Assembly (NCBI GenBank): GCA_024230295.1
Contig: JAAERN010000075.1
Coordinates: forward strand, 1 to 43,598
Length of the DNA stretch: 43,598 bases
From: Planctomycetota bacterium
GTDB taxonomy: Bacteria > Planctomycetota > Phycisphaerae > Phycisphaerales > SM1A02
Reading direction: 5' to 3'
The stretch's first letter is position 1. Every line of letters begins with the position of its first letter. Both the position numbers and the translations under genes were made by a program. A model generated the notes under the pieces. That model searched no databases. It was not told where the DNA came from and was given only the letters and a program-made list of their open reading frames with translations. This document shows positions 31,222-41,154 of the stretch, piece after piece.

Positions 31222-33345
31222 TCAGGGGCGCTGCAGCGGCGTCATGTCGAGCGCATCTACGAGAAACGACCACGTATCCGCGGCTTCATCGAGCCGCATG
31301 CTGGTGGGCTTGCCGGCGCCATGGCCGGCCTTGCGGTCGATGCGAATGAGAACCGGGGGGGCGTCGGCGTTCGTGGACTGCGCATGTTGTAGCGCCGCAG
31401 CGAACTTGAAGGAGTGGCCAGGTACGACGCGGTCATCTGTGTCGGCTGTCGTGACCAGCGTGGCCGGATAGCGGACGCCTTCCGTGAGGTTGTGGTACGG
31501 CGAGTAGGCGAGCAAGGCCTTGAATTCGTCTTCAACCTTGGGGTCGCCGAAGTCTGGGATCCAGGCTCGGCCAATCGTGAATTGCGGGTAGCGAATCATG
31601 TCCATCACGCCAACCGCAGGAAGGCAGGCGCCGAAGAGTTCCGGCCGCTGCGTCATGACGGCGCCAACCAGAAGTCCGCCGTTGCTCCCTCCCTGAATCG
31701 CGAGGCGGTCAGGACGGGTATAGCCATTTCGGATGAGCCATTCGCCGGCGGCGATGAAATCGTCAAACACGTTCTGCTTCTGCAACTTCGTGCCAGCGAG
31801 ATGCCAGTCTCTGCCGTACTCGCCGCCACCACGGAGATTGGCGATCGCCAGCACGCCGCCCATCTCCATCCAAGCCAGCCGAGAAGGAGAGAACACAGGG
31901 GTGAGTGGGATATTGAAACCGCCGTAGCCGTAAAGGAGCGTGGGAAGATCGCCGGTGCGTTTGATGTCGCGCCTGTGGGTGATGAACATGGGAACGATCG
32001 TGCCGTCCTTGCTCTCGTAGAACACCTGCTTGACGACGTAGTTGTTTGGATCGAAGTCGACGCTTGAACTTCGCCACTGCGTCGTCTCGCCCGATTCCAA
32101 GTCGTGCTGGTAGATCGAGGGGGGTGTCGTGAATGAGGTGAAGGAGAAAAACACTTCGTCATCGTCAGGCCAGCCACTGGGTCCGGAGGACGAACCGATG
32201 CCGGGAAGTTCGATGTCCTTGATGTGCCTGCCACTCATATCGTGAAGCGTCAGCCGCGTTGTTGCATCCCGCATCCAAGTGGCGGCGAGTACGCCGCCGA
32301 CGTGCGAGACGCTTCGCAGCGTATCGGTCGACTCGGGAATGACGTCCTTCCAGATTCGCTTGCTCTTGGGCGCATCGAGGTTGATGGCCATCACGCGTCC
32401 AAGCGGGGCGTCCTTGGTTGTCTGAAAGAAAAGCGTACCGCCGGTGCTTCCAACGAATCCCCAAGGCTCCTCAAAGTTGTCGATGAGCGGCTCAAGCGAT
32501 GTGCCGACCCGCGAGAGGTCTTGTACGAGGACCCTGTTCTCCTCGCCACCTCGCCAGACATGAACGACGAGCCAGCGGCCATCGTCACTGATTGATGGCG
32601 ACCATCCCCAGTCGGGGTGTTCGGCGTCACGGTGGACGAGCACATCTTCGCTTTGAGGCGTGCCGGGCCGGTGAAACCAGAGGGACTGGTTTGAATTCGC
32701 GGCCTGCATCGCTTCCGCGTCAGACGGCGCATCGTATCTGGCGTAATAGAAGCCGCTGCCATCGGGCATCCAGGTTGCGCCTGAGAACTTGCTCCACTGG
32801 ATTTGCTCGGGGAGATCCTGTTTCGTTTTGAGGTCCCGGATTCGCCATGTCTTCCAATCCGACCCACCGTCGGATCGCGCCCATGCCATGTATCGCCCGT
32901 CCTTGCTAAAGCCGACGCCGCTGATGGCGGCAGTTCCGTCTTCGGTGAGCGTGTTTGGATCGAGGAGCACCTGCGGTTCGGCTTCGAGCGAGTCGGCGAC
33001 GTACCAAACGCTCTGGTTCTGCAGCCCATTGTTGTGAGTGAAGTAGTACTTCCCGCCGATCTTTGAGGGTGTGCCGGTACGGGCGTAGTCCCACAACTGC
33101 TCAAGCCGAGGCCGAATGGTCTCTCTCGCTGGAATGGCATGCAGTTTCGCGAATGTCACTTCGTTCTGAGCATCCACCCAATCGGACACTTCCGGCGCAA
33201 CGCGGACATCGGCTTCCAGCCATCGGTAGGGATCCTGCACCTCGGTTCCGTGCATGGTTTCAACGGTTCCGTCACGACGGGAATCTGGATAGGTGTTCGC
33301 GGGGGGCGCTGCGAGTACCGGAGCAAGAAGCAGGGTTGCAAGCAT
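31222..33345 (-). CDS. Secreted prolyl oligopeptidase (S9A)
   Basis: A 707-residue serine peptidase that cleaves short peptides after proline. An N-terminal signal peptide (MLATLLLAPVLAAPPA) suggests a periplasmic or secreted site. A seven-bladed propeller covers about residues 85-430, closed on both sides by an alpha/beta hydrolase domain. The catalytic triad is Ser554 (QGGSNGGLL), Asp638 (TADTDDRVV) and His675 (KAGHGAGKP), the same arrangement and nearly the same numbering as the mammalian enzyme. LPTLLYGYGGF and NLRGGGEYG are family signatures. The ribosome-binding site GAGGAGA is 7 bases before the ATG. It may feed amino acids, including histidine, to catabolic genes such as the hut operon just upstream; that link is only contextual. 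Confidence 0.95.
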   Translation of the reverse strand: MLATLLLAPVLAAPPANTYPDSRRDGTVETMHGTEVQDPYRWLEADVRVAPEVSDWVDAQNEVTFAKLHAIPARETIRPRLEQLWDYARTGTPSKIGGKYYFTHNNGLQNQSVWYVADSLEAEPQVLLDPNTLTEDGTAAISGVGFSKDGRYMAWARSDGGSDWKTWRIRDLKTKQDLPEQIQWSKFSGATWMPDGSGFYYARYDAPSDAEAMQAANSNQSLWFHRPGTPQSEDVLVHRDAEHPDWGWSPSISDDGRWLVVHVWRGGEENRVLVQDLSRVGTSLEPLIDNFEEPWGFVGSTGGTLFFQTTKDAPLGRVMAINLDAPKSKRIWKDVIPESTDTLRSVSHVGGVLAATWMRDATTRLTLHDMSGRHIKDIELPGIGSSSGPSGWPDDDEVFFSFTSFTTPPSIYQHDLESGETTQWRSSSVDFDPNNYVVKQVFYESKDGTIVPMFITHRRDIKRTGDLPTLLYGYGGFNIPLTPVFSPSRLAWMEMGGVLAIANLRGGGEYGRDWHLAGTKLQKQNVFDDFIAAGEWLIRNGYTRPDRLAIQGGSNGGLLVGAVMTQRPELFGACLPAVGVMDMIRYPQFTIGRAWIPDFGDPKVEDEFKALLAYSPYHNLTEGVRYPATLVTTADTDDRVVPGHSFKFAAALQHAQSTNADAPPVLIRIDRKAGHGAGKPTSMRLDEAADTWSFLVDALDMTPLQRP

Positions 33346-33366
33346 GGTGAGTTCTCCTCAGTGGCG

Positions 33367-34179
33367 TCAGCCCACGAGATCGGGCAGTTTGAACATTTCG
33401 GCCGTGAGGTTCTCGTGGCCGTCTTCGGTGATGAGTACGTCGGCTTCGTAGTGCACGGTAAGACTTCCGTCGACGGTGCGGATGGGCCAGGCGAGTGTGT
33501 CTGAAGTCACTTCGTGATTTCCTGCCGCAAGCATCGGCTCGACGGCAAGCAACATTCCAGGTTCGAACACGCGAAAGGCGTCGGGCCATTCGTTGGGCGT
33601 CTTCGGAACGACGTTTGAGACGAAGGGCGGTGTATGCAGCGAGGTTCCGTAGCCGTGGCCTCCCAGACCTCGTATGAGCGAGAATCCCGCCTCCTCCTCG
33701 ACGCATGTCTGCACGGCGCGGGCCCAATCGATGAGCGGTCGCCCAGGCAGCATGGCGTCGACGCCCCGCCGTAGCGAATCAATGCCGACCGTCATCAGTC
33801 GGCGGGCTTGATCGCTCACGTCGACGATGCCGTAAGTCCACGCAGCGTCGCCGATCCAGCCCTTGTGAAGTACGCCGATGTCGACGCTTAATACGTCACC
33901 TTCGGCGAGTGGTCGCTCGACGTCGAGATGAGTTCCATGTACGACGCAATCGTTGAGCGAAAGGCAGGAGTGGCTCGGAAATGGACGCTGTCCCGGGATG
34001 CGATATCGAAGGAAGCACGACTTACTTTGGAGCGATTGCAGCGTTTTGCCGACGAAAGTGTCGATTTCAGCAAGCGTACGATCTGCGCCGAGGTACTCGG
34101 CGAGCGATTCGTGGACTTTGCATACCTGCTCGGCTGCTTTGCGAGCGCCGCTTATCTGGCTGGCCCTCTTCAGAATCAT
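33367..34179 (-). CDS. map: Methionine aminopeptidase, type I
   Basis: A 270-residue enzyme that removes the initiator Met from proteins. The five metal ligands are recognisable: Asp in SVDIGVL, Asp in GDAAWTYG, His in GLGGHGYG, Glu in AVEPML and Glu in VHYEADVLI. The start at 34179 (GAGG upstream) lies in an ATGA overlap with the hutI stop, so it is the last gene of hutH-hutU-hutI-map. The frame is open further upstream, but that part is inside hutI and looks non-coding. Compared with E. coli Map (264 residues) it is full length. Placement in a histidine-degradation operon is unexpected for a housekeeping enzyme; a second map copy elsewhere is possible. Confidence 0.94.
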   Translation of the reverse strand: MILKRASQISGARKAAEQVCKVHESLAEYLGADRTLAEIDTFVGKTLQSLQSKSCFLRYRIPGQRPFPSHSCLSLNDCVVHGTHLDVERPLAEGDVLSVDIGVLHKGWIGDAAWTYGIVDVSDQARRLMTVGIDSLRRGVDAMLPGRPLIDWARAVQTCVEEEAGFSLIRGLGGHGYGTSLHTPPFVSNVVPKTPNEWPDAFRVFEPGMLLAVEPMLAAGNHEVTSDTLAWPIRTVDGSLTVHYEADVLITEDGHENLTAEMFKLPDLVG

Positions 34180-35441
34180 TCTTCGCGGTCCTCTTCGCCC
34201 GCGGGGTCGGACTCGGCGAGAAACTGAACAGGTCGGCCGTCCAGGAGTACGATCGGCGGCGGTGGGCTCCCGAAGTGCCATACGACGCTTCGCGAATCAC
34301 GCTCGTCAAGGACCTGTAGATCTCCGCGTTTGCCGACCTCGAGTGATCCGACGTCGCCGTCAATGCCCAGCACGCAGGCGGCATTCCATGTCGCTGCGGT
34401 GATGGCCTCGGCGGGCGTAAGGCCACACCGGCGGCACGCGATCGCCATCGTCAGTGGCATCGAGGATGTTGGCGCCGACCCCGGATTGCAGTTTGTGCCG
34501 ATCGCAATCGATGCGCCCGCATCGATGAGGTCACGCCCCGGCGCGTACCGCTGGTCCAGATGAAATCCGCTCGACGGCAGAAGTACACCAATCGTGTTGC
34601 TGCGTCCGAGCAGTTCGACATCACTGGGCGTGATCGCTTCGAGGTGGTCTACGCTGCGCGCCCCAAGTTCGATAGCCATGGGAACACCACCAAGGCTGTT
34701 GAACTGATCAGTGTGCAGTCGAAGGGGGCAGCCGAGTGCTTGGGCATGCTCAAAGAGCCGCCGAGTCTGATCAAGCGACCATGCGCCTTCCTCAAGATAG
34801 GCGTCGCAGGTAATGCCTGGAAACTCATCGGTCACGGTGGGAAGTGTTTCTTCGATGACGCGATCGACGAAGTCCGGTTGTTCGGTGTCGATGGCATGGG
34901 CGCCCAGGAATGTGCCTGCCACCATGGTCTCGGCGTCTTGAGAGGCCGCATGGATGGCTCGGAGCATTTTGAGTTCGGATTCCGTTGTCAGGCCGTACCC
35001 GGACTTCACCTCGATCGCACCGGTGCCGAAAGACTGCAATCGTCCAAGTCGATCGAAGAGTGCTTCGGTCAGTTCCTCTTGTGTTGCTGATCGAACGGCG
35101 CGAACGGTCGAGAGGATTCCTCCGCCCGCTTCCAGAATTTCGGTGTAGTTCACGCCAGTGAGCATGGCCTCCCATTCATCGAGGCGTGAACCCGTCCAGC
35201 AGGCGTGCGTGTGGCAGTCGATCCAAGTCGGAAGGACGATTCGTCCATCCAGGTCCAGTACGACATCTGACACCATGTCCTCTGGAGGCGAGCCCTCGCC
35301 GAGGCCGTGGATACGTCCGTTTTCGATGGCGATCCATCCCGACTCGATCTCCGCGAGTTCGGACATTGCTTCGCCGCGTCTGGGTCCGGCTGGTCCAGCC
35401 ATCGTGACGAGGCGGCCGTTGATGATGGTGACATCGGGCAT
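34176..35441 (-). CDS. hutI: Imidazolonepropionase
   Basis: A 421-residue metal-dependent amidohydrolase, the third step of histidine degradation, opening imidazolone-5-propionate to N-formimino-glutamate. Metal ligands are in DCHTHACW and LHTDQF; SGYGLT and the TNCNPGSAPT segment, with the last catalytic Asp/Asn region, are typical. The N- and C-terminal strands (GRLVTMAGPAG; VGSLEVGKRGDLQVLD) form the small beta domain of this superfamily. It lies 3 bp downstream of hutU and is coupled to map. Length and motifs indicate an intact enzyme. Confidence 0.96.
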   Translation of the reverse strand: MPDVTIINGRLVTMAGPAGPRRGEAMSELAEIESGWIAIENGRIHGLGEGSPPEDMVSDVVLDLDGRIVLPTWIDCHTHACWTGSRLDEWEAMLTGVNYTEILEAGGGILSTVRAVRSATQEELTEALFDRLGRLQSFGTGAIEVKSGYGLTTESELKMLRAIHAASQDAETMVAGTFLGAHAIDTEQPDFVDRVIEETLPTVTDEFPGITCDAYLEEGAWSLDQTRRLFEHAQALGCPLRLHTDQFNSLGGVPMAIELGARSVDHLEAITPSDVELLGRSNTIGVLLPSSGFHLDQRYAPGRDLIDAGASIAIGTNCNPGSAPTSSMPLTMAIACRRCGLTPAEAITAATWNAACVLGIDGDVGSLEVGKRGDLQVLDERDSRSVVWHFGSPPPPIVLLDGRPVQFLAESDPAGEEDREE

Positions 35442-35444
35442 TCG

Positions 35445-37118
35445 CTAGTAGTCCCTCATTGGAATCTGGACATCCTGATCATCGGCGCACTCGCGGGCGG
35501 TCTTGTAGCCGGCATCTGCGTGCCGGATGACGCCCATCAGTGGATCGTTTCGTAGCACCCGCGACAGTCGCCGATCCGCCGCATCGGTGCCGTCACACAC
35601 GATGACTTGCCCGGCATGTTGGCTGTATCCGATGCCGACGCCACCACCATGGTGGAAGGACACCCATGAAGCACCGCTCGCGGTATTGACGGCGAAGTTG
35701 AGCAGTGGCCAATCACTCACGGCATCGGTGCCATCCAGCATGCCTTCGGTCTCGCGATTCGGCGAGGCGACCGAGCCGCAGTCGAGATGATCGCGTCCGA
35801 TCACGATCGGCGCCGAGACTTCGCCTGTGCGGACCATTTCGTTGAAGCGAAGGCCGGCGCGATCGCGCTGGCCCAAACCGAGCCAACAGATTCGGCAGGG
35901 CAGCCCCTGAAAGGCGACCCGCTCGCCCGCCATCTCGATCCAGCGACGGAGTCCTTCGTCTTCAGGGAAGAGTTCCAGCATGGCCTTATCGGTGGCGGCG
36001 ATATCCGCCGGATCACCCGAGAGCGCGCACCAGCGGAACGGGCCGCGGCCGAGACAGAACTGCGGCCTGATATACGCGGGCACGAATCCCGGGAAGTCGA
36101 AGGCATGTTCGAAGCCCTCGTCCAGGGCTCGCTGCCGAATATTGTTTCCATAATCGAATGTGCGGGCGCCGCGGGCTTGGAGATCCACCATTAACTCGAC
36201 ATGGTGGCGCATGGTGGCCATGGACTGCCGCAGATAATCATCCGGATCGGACGCTCGAAGGGCATCGGCTTGCCCGCGGGTGAGCCCTTCCGGGTAGTAG
36301 CCGTTGAGCGGGTCGTGAGCGGAAGTCTGGTCGGTCAATGCATCGGGCGTGACATCTCGTTCGATGAGTCTGGCGAGCAGATCGACGGCGTTCCCGAGCC
36401 AGCCGATGGAAACGGATTCTCCTGCAGCCTTGGCCGCAAGTGAGCGATCAATGGCGGCGTCCAAATCTTCGATGATCTCGTCGAGGTACCGATCGTGAAC
36501 GCGTTTATCCAGTCGCTCCCGGCACATTTCCGCGATGAGGCATACGCCATCATTCATGGTGACCGAGAGGGGCTGCGCGCCGCCCATGCCGCCGCATCCG
36601 GCCGTCACCGCGAGTCGTCCTCGCAGCGTGCCGCCAAAGTGTTGTCTCGCGCACTCGGCAAAGGTTTCGTAGGTGCCTTGCAGAATGCCCTGCGTGCCGA
36701 TGTAGATCCACGATCCGGCGGTCATCTGCCCGTACATGATCAGGCCGTGGGCAGCGAGCTCATCAAAGTGCTCCTGCGTTGCCCAGTGCGGAACGAGGTT
36801 CGAGTTGGCGATAATGACACGAGGGCTATCTTCGGTCGTTTGGATGATGCCGACGGGCTTGCCAGATTGCACAAGCAGCGTCTCGTCCGGAGCCATTGAC
36901 TGGAGCGATGCGATGATCGCGTCGTAGGCCTCCCATGATCGGGCAGCCTGACCACGGCCGCCGTAGACCACGAGTTGCTCTGGGATTTCGGCAACCTCCG
37001 GATCGAGGTTGTTCATGAGCATTCGCATGGCAGCCTCAGCCCCCCAACTCCTGCACGTCATATCGCTCCCGCGCGGAGCTCGAATTGTTCGCTGCGATGT
37101 ACTTGAGATCCGGGTCAC
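35445..37118 (-). CDS. hutU: Urocanate hydratase
   Basis: A 557-residue NAD-dependent enzyme, the second step of histidine degradation, turning urocanate into imidazolone-propionate; the length equals the known family size. The NAD-binding region is [56 protein letters not shown] and the Cys-containing [10 protein letters not shown] are conserved segments. GTG at 37118 is chosen because GGAG lies 6 bases upstream and the protein then begins like other urocanases. A GTG at 37157 would add 13 unrelated residues. It follows hutH after about 57 bp. Confidence 0.97.
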   Translation of the reverse strand: MTRISSTSQRTIRAPRGSDMTCRSWGAEAAMRMLMNNLDPEVAEIPEQLVVYGGRGQAARSWEAYDAIIASLQSMAPDETLLVQSGKPVGIIQTTEDSPRVIIANSNLVPHWATQEHFDELAAHGLIMYGQMTAGSWIYIGTQGILQGTYETFAECARQHFGGTLRGRLAVTAGCGGMGGAQPLSVTMNDGVCLIAEMCRERLDKRVHDRYLDEIIEDLDAAIDRSLAAKAAGESVSIGWLGNAVDLLARLIERDVTPDALTDQTSAHDPLNGYYPEGLTRGQADALRASDPDDYLRQSMATMRHHVELMVDLQARGARTFDYGNNIRQRALDEGFEHAFDFPGFVPAYIRPQFCLGRGPFRWCALSGDPADIAATDKAMLELFPEDEGLRRWIEMAGERVAFQGLPCRICWLGLGQRDRAGLRFNEMVRTGEVSAPIVIGRDHLDCGSVASPNRETEGMLDGTDAVSDWPLLNFAVNTASGASWVSFHHGGGVGIGYSQHAGQVIVCDGTDAADRRLSRVLRNDPLMGVIRHADAGYKTARECADDQDVQIPMRDY

Positions 37119-37175
37119 AGGAGACTCCGAGTGGGGCCCTTGGGGACTTTGAAGCACGAGTAGACGACGATGCTA

Positions 37176-38699
37176 TCAGGAGGCCAAGTTCAGAGAACCA
37201 TCGTGAATCAGGCCGTCGATCACCGCAATGTCCGGGGATGGAGACCGATCCTCGGTAAGTGGGGGAACCTCACGGCGGATCTCTGCATACAGGGCCTCGA
37301 CGCGGTCACCACTGCGGAGTGGCCGCTGATGCTCGAGCCCTTCCGCTGCGACGAGGAACTCGATCGCGACGGTCTGGCGAGTGAGCTCGACGGCGTGCCG
37401 CAGATAGGCCGCGGACGTCGCGCCCATCGAGTTGTAGTCCTCAATGCCCGCCGATGTCGGAACATTCCCGACGCTGGCCGGCGTGGCGATGCACTGCAAC
37501 TCATTACAAAGGGCGGCGGCGGTGTACTGCGTGATCATCAAACCGCTGTGCAGTCCGGGCGAAGGACTGAGGTGATGCGGCAGTGAATTCTCCTGATCGT
37601 GTGCACTCAGAAGCCAATAGACACGGCGTTCGGAGATGCCCGCGATATGGCACAAAGCGATCTTGGCCGTATCCGCTGCAATCGCCAGAGGCATACCGTG
37701 GAAGTTGCCGCCGCTGAGAATGTCCTGCTGGTCGGAAAAGATGAGCGGGTTGTCGGTGACGCCGCCGAGTTCTCGCTCGGTGATCAGTTGCACATAATGC
37801 AGGGCGTCGCGGGCGGCGCCGAGCACTTGGGGGATGCACCGAAACGAGTATGGATCCTGCACGCGAGGATCGTCTTCGGCATGATCGAGCAGGATCTGGC
37901 TGCCCTCAAGTGCGTCCAGAACTTCGGCAGCAATCACGGCTTGGCCGACTTGATTGCGAGCCGCATGAAGACGGGCATCGAGTGGCCCGCTGCTTGCTCT
38001 GGCGGCATCGATGCTCATCGCCGCGGCGCCGGCCGCTGCATTCAGGAGGACGTCCGCATCGTGGCAGGCCAAGGTGAGCGTGGCAGCCATCAGGTGCGTG
38101 CCGTTGATGAGCGCGAGGCCTTCCTTGGCGGCGAGCGTCAGCGGCGTGATCGCGGTCATGGCAAGGGCCTCGCTTCCCGGCATCGGACCACGTTCACCGA
38201 CAATGGCCTCGCCCTCACCGATGAGCAGAAGGGCCGCGTGTGAGAGCGGCGCGAGATCGCCCGAGGCGCCGACGGATCCCCGACAGGGGACGACCGGCAC
38301 AACGTCGTGGTTGAGCAGGGCGGCGAGCATGTCGAGGACCTCACATCGCACGCCGCTGTGACCCCGACAGAGGCTTGCCAGCAGGAGCAGCATCATGGCC
38401 CGCACGACTTCGGCGTCGAGTGGTTCGCCCACGCCAGCGGCATGTGAGCGGAGTAGGTTTCGCTGAATCTCGGCGACCTGGTCGGGTTCGACACGATGCC
38501 TTGAGAGCGAGCCGAACCCAGTATTGATGCCATAGACGGGATCAACGCCACCGGCCGCCGAATCAACGACGCTGCGAGCGTTGCTTGCCGCTTCGCGGGC
38601 CGTGCCATCGATTTTGACGCGCCACCCATACCGCGCCACACCGACTACATCGTGAATTGTCAATGCCGCTGAATCCAAGATGACGGTTGGGGCCTTCAT
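37176..38699 (-). CDS. hutH: Histidine ammonia-lyase
   Basis: A 507-residue enzyme that deaminates histidine to urocanate, the first step of the pathway. The self-made MIO electrophile comes from Ala145-Ser146-Gly147 in GSVGASGDLAPLSH. The catalytic Tyr is in VYGINTGFG (Tyr56). GLALINGTH, DNPLIF and GNFHGMPL are further signatures. It is first in the hut operon. Its ATG is 48 bp from that of the divergent membrane-protein gene, so the promoter must lie in that short gap or in the neighbouring coding sequence. Confidence 0.97.
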   Translation of the reverse strand: MKAPTVILDSAALTIHDVVGVARYGWRVKIDGTAREAASNARSVVDSAAGGVDPVYGINTGFGSLSRHRVEPDQVAEIQRNLLRSHAAGVGEPLDAEVVRAMMLLLLASLCRGHSGVRCEVLDMLAALLNHDVVPVVPCRGSVGASGDLAPLSHAALLLIGEGEAIVGERGPMPGSEALAMTAITPLTLAAKEGLALINGTHLMAATLTLACHDADVLLNAAAGAAAMSIDAARASSGPLDARLHAARNQVGQAVIAAEVLDALEGSQILLDHAEDDPRVQDPYSFRCIPQVLGAARDALHYVQLITERELGGVTDNPLIFSDQQDILSGGNFHGMPLAIAADTAKIALCHIAGISERRVYWLLSAHDQENSLPHHLSPSPGLHSGLMITQYTAAALCNELQCIATPASVGNVPTSAGIEDYNSMGATSAAYLRHAVELTRQTVAIEFLVAAEGLEHQRPLRSGDRVEALYAEIRREVPPLTEDRSPSPDIAVIDGLIHDGSLNLAS

Positions 38700-38747
38700 C
38701 CGGGCACTGTACTCGTTCCCACAAGGCCTTCGTTACCATCCCGCCCT

Positions 38748-39572
38748 ATGGAAGCTACCCGTCGCTGGACCCTCTTCATCGTTGGCTTCGTGCTGACGGT
38801 GCTCGCTTATTGGTCTGCGTGGCCTTGGCTGCGATCGGCAACCGGCGATCTGGGCCCAACTGTGGTGCAGTCGATGACGCCAGTGGCCGGCATCGTGGCG
38901 CTCCTGGCGGCCACGGCGGTCGCCATTGTCATCGCCGTGACCATTGCTCGGCTTGTTTCGCCACTCAGCGGAATGGCGATCTTTGGCGCGGGACTGGGCT
39001 GGGTGGGTCTGGAACTGGCAGGCATGCGGGATATTGTTCTTGAGGGCTCCGCCGGCTATGTCGTTGCCGATGGCATCGGCTGGGCAATCGCCGTGCTGGC
39101 GACGTCTTGGTTGATCATCGTGATGGGACGCCCTGTTGAGGATGTCCACCCCGAAGTTGCCGGGCATCCCCCCGATCCACTCTGCTCACCGGACGCGATC
39201 CGAATGCTCATTGTGGGTGTTGCGGCGCTTCCGGTCGTGTGGCTCTTTGCCGAAAGTCACATGCGTGGGCAGATGCTGGCCGCCACCGTGCTCGGTGGGC
39301 TGGCCGCGGCCTTTGTGGGGCGGATGTGGTCGCCGCACGTGCAGCCAATTCTGCTTCCGGTCGGAGTTGTGCTCGCCGGCTCGCTTGGGTCGTGGGTCAT
39401 GGCGATGTTTCTTCCCGGGGACGTCGCCCGGGCGTGGAGCACCGGCACGGTTCCAAACCTGATACTGCCAACGCCCGTTGATTGGGCCGCAGGTGCGATG
39501 CTCGGCGTGCCTCTGGGCTTTCGTCTGGCGGCCTCATTCATCAAGCACGAGGGCGAATCTGTCGCGGCATGA
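38748..39572 (+). CDS. Polytopic membrane protein, unknown function
   Basis: A 274-residue, very hydrophobic protein with seven or eight predicted membrane helices (about 8-28, 43-70, 75-93, 102-126, 150-169, 174-194, 199-222 and a last one near 240-260). The longest soluble segment (about 126-149, VEDVHPEVAGHPPDPLCSPD) is Pro/Asp-rich. No transporter or enzyme motif is recognised. It is divergent from hutH and lies 45 bp before the SucC-like gene in the same direction, so it may be the first gene of the citrate-cleavage-type operon, for example a permease-like protein, but this is only positional. Confidence 0.78.
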   Translation: MEATRRWTLFIVGFVLTVLAYWSAWPWLRSATGDLGPTVVQSMTPVAGIVALLAATAVAIVIAVTIARLVSPLSGMAIFGAGLGWVGLELAGMRDIVLEGSAGYVVADGIGWAIAVLATSWLIIVMGRPVEDVHPEVAGHPPDPLCSPDAIRMLIVGVAALPVVWLFAESHMRGQMLAATVLGGLAAAFVGRMWSPHVQPILLPVGVVLAGSLGSWVMAMFLPGDVARAWSTGTVPNLILPTPVDWAAGAMLGVPLGFRLAASFIKHEGESVAA

Positions 39573-39617
39573 TCGGTACCATGGGTGGCTTCCCAATTGA
39601 GGAGGTCCTTCTCGGTC

Positions 39618-41153
39618 ATGGCACGTTTACACGAGTATCAAGGCAAGGCGCTGCTCGCAGCGCGGGGTTTGCGTATTCCCGCTGGAGACGCAGTGCGAAC
39701 AGCCGAGCAAGCCCACGACGCCGCGTCCTCGCTTGGTGGCAAGGTCGTTCTCAAGGTGCAAGCCTGGATCACTGGGCGAAAGGCCAAGGGCGGCGTGCTC
39801 TTTGCCAGCAGTCCAGACGAGGCCGAGGCGGCCGCTGCACAACTCCTTCGCATGCGATTTGGGAACTTTCCGGTCGAGGAAGTGCTGGTCGAGGAACTCC
39901 TGGACATTTCACACGAGTTGTTCGTCTCGCTCACGATCGATGATGCGGCGCAGGCGCCCATGCTGTTGCTTGACTGCGAAGGCGGCTCGGGGATCGAAGA
40001 CAGGGCCGATTCGGTCGCAAGAATTCCTATCAGCGTGAGCGAAGGAATCGATCGCGGGCGGGTTCTGGCGGTGCTTGCAGAATCATCCATTCCCTCGGCG
40101 GCCCACGAAGCGCTGGCAGACGCGATTGCCGCGATCGTGCAGACCGCGGGCGACATCGAGGCAAGGTCCCTTGAAGTCAACCCGCTTGTTGTGCTCGCCG
40201 ATGGCAGTGTGTGCGCGGCGGACTGCCGCGTCACGATTGACGACTACGCAGTGTTTCGCCATCCGGAACTCGGTATCGAAATCGCCCGCGAACTCGATCA
40301 TCCCGCGACAGCACTCGAAAGCGTGGCGTATCGGCTTGAGCAGGAAGACCACCGCGGCACGTTCTACTTCGCGCAACTCCCGACCGAAGGCTGGGAGTCG
40401 ACCAAGGGCCTGATCGGCTTTCATGGTGCAGGCGGAGGCGGCTCGATGATGTCGATGGACGCTGTTACGAACGAGGGCTACACGCTTGCCAATTTCTGCG
40501 ATACCTCAGGCAACCCGTCGGCTGCCAAGGTCTATCGCGCGGCGCGAGTCATTCTTTCGCAGCAGGGGTTGACCGGCTACTTCGGCAGTGGCTCGGGCGT
40601 CGCGAGCCAAGAACAATTTCACTCGGCCTACGGGCTGGCCAAGGCCTTCAATGAATTAGGCATGACGCTGCCGGTCGTCGTCCGGCTTGGCGGCAACGCC
40701 GAGGACCGCGCCGTCGACATTCTCGAAGATGCCTGTCGTGATCTCCCCGCCGCCGTCGAGGGCTACCGCAAGGACGACACGCCGGCCTTCTGCGCCGAAC
40801 GATTTTCGGCCTTGATGGAGAACGCCTCTGGCGGGGCATCCGGCGAACTTACTCGCCGGGTTCCAGACTGGGTTGGCGGCGATGCCGAAGCCTTCCCGAT
40901 CGAGGGAGGACATGTGTGGATCGACATCGAGCGGTGCAATCGGGAAATCACGGCGAAGTTGGGCGAGTGGAGCAGCGGCATTCTTAAGGATGGAGGCGAA
41001 GGCACGCCGGTGCTGGCCTGTGACGAAGAGACGGCGGCCAAGTCGGACTCTGAGTTCATCGCGTGTGAAATTGAATGTCTGCGTGCGGGTCATCCCGTGC
41101 TGTTTGTTGACCTTCCCATCGCGGGCATCGACTGCCCGCAGGAGGTGTGCTGA
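39618..41153 (+). CDS. SucC-like (ATP-grasp) subunit of a citrate- or acyl-CoA ligase, with C-terminal extension
   Basis: A 511-residue protein homologous to the beta subunit of succinyl-CoA synthetase and to the N-terminal part of ATP-citrate lyase/CcsA. The N-terminus [10 protein letters not shown] is the family start. [16 protein letters not shown] is the nucleotide-binding segment of the ATP-grasp fold, [10 protein letters not shown] the metal-binding region, and [19 protein letters not shown] and [10 protein letters not shown] the CoA-ligase domain. E. coli SucC is 388 residues; here about 110 extra C-terminal residues (400-511) include five cysteines and match nothing I know. A strong GAGGAGG lies about 11 bases before the ATG. 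It is followed at once by the SucD-like and citryl-CoA-lyase-like genes, which favours citrate over succinate as substrate. Confidence 0.85.
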   Translation: MARLHEYQGKALLAARGLRIPAGDAVRTAEQAHDAASSLGGKVVLKVQAWITGRKAKGGVLFASSPDEAEAAAAQLLRMRFGNFPVEEVLVEELLDISHELFVSLTIDDAAQAPMLLLDCEGGSGIEDRADSVARIPISVSEGIDRGRVLAVLAESSIPSAAHEALADAIAAIVQTAGDIEARSLEVNPLVVLADGSVCAADCRVTIDDYAVFRHPELGIEIARELDHPATALESVAYRLEQEDHRGTFYFAQLPTEGWESTKGLIGFHGAGGGGSMMSMDAVTNEGYTLANFCDTSGNPSAAKVYRAARVILSQQGLTGYFGSGSGVASQEQFHSAYGLAKAFNELGMTLPVVVRLGGNAEDRAVDILEDACRDLPAAVEGYRKDDTPAFCAERFSALMENASGGASGELTRRVPDWVGGDAEAFPIEGGHVWIDIERCNREITAKLGEWSSGILKDGGEGTPVLACDEETAAKSDSEFIACEIECLRAGHPVLFVDLPIAGIDCPQEVC

Positions 41154-41154
41154 C

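Noticed and set aside
37599-38243. 214-codon open frame antisense to hutH
   Set aside because: It is fully contained in hutH, has no recognisable domain or ribosome-binding site, and is a shadow of the real gene.
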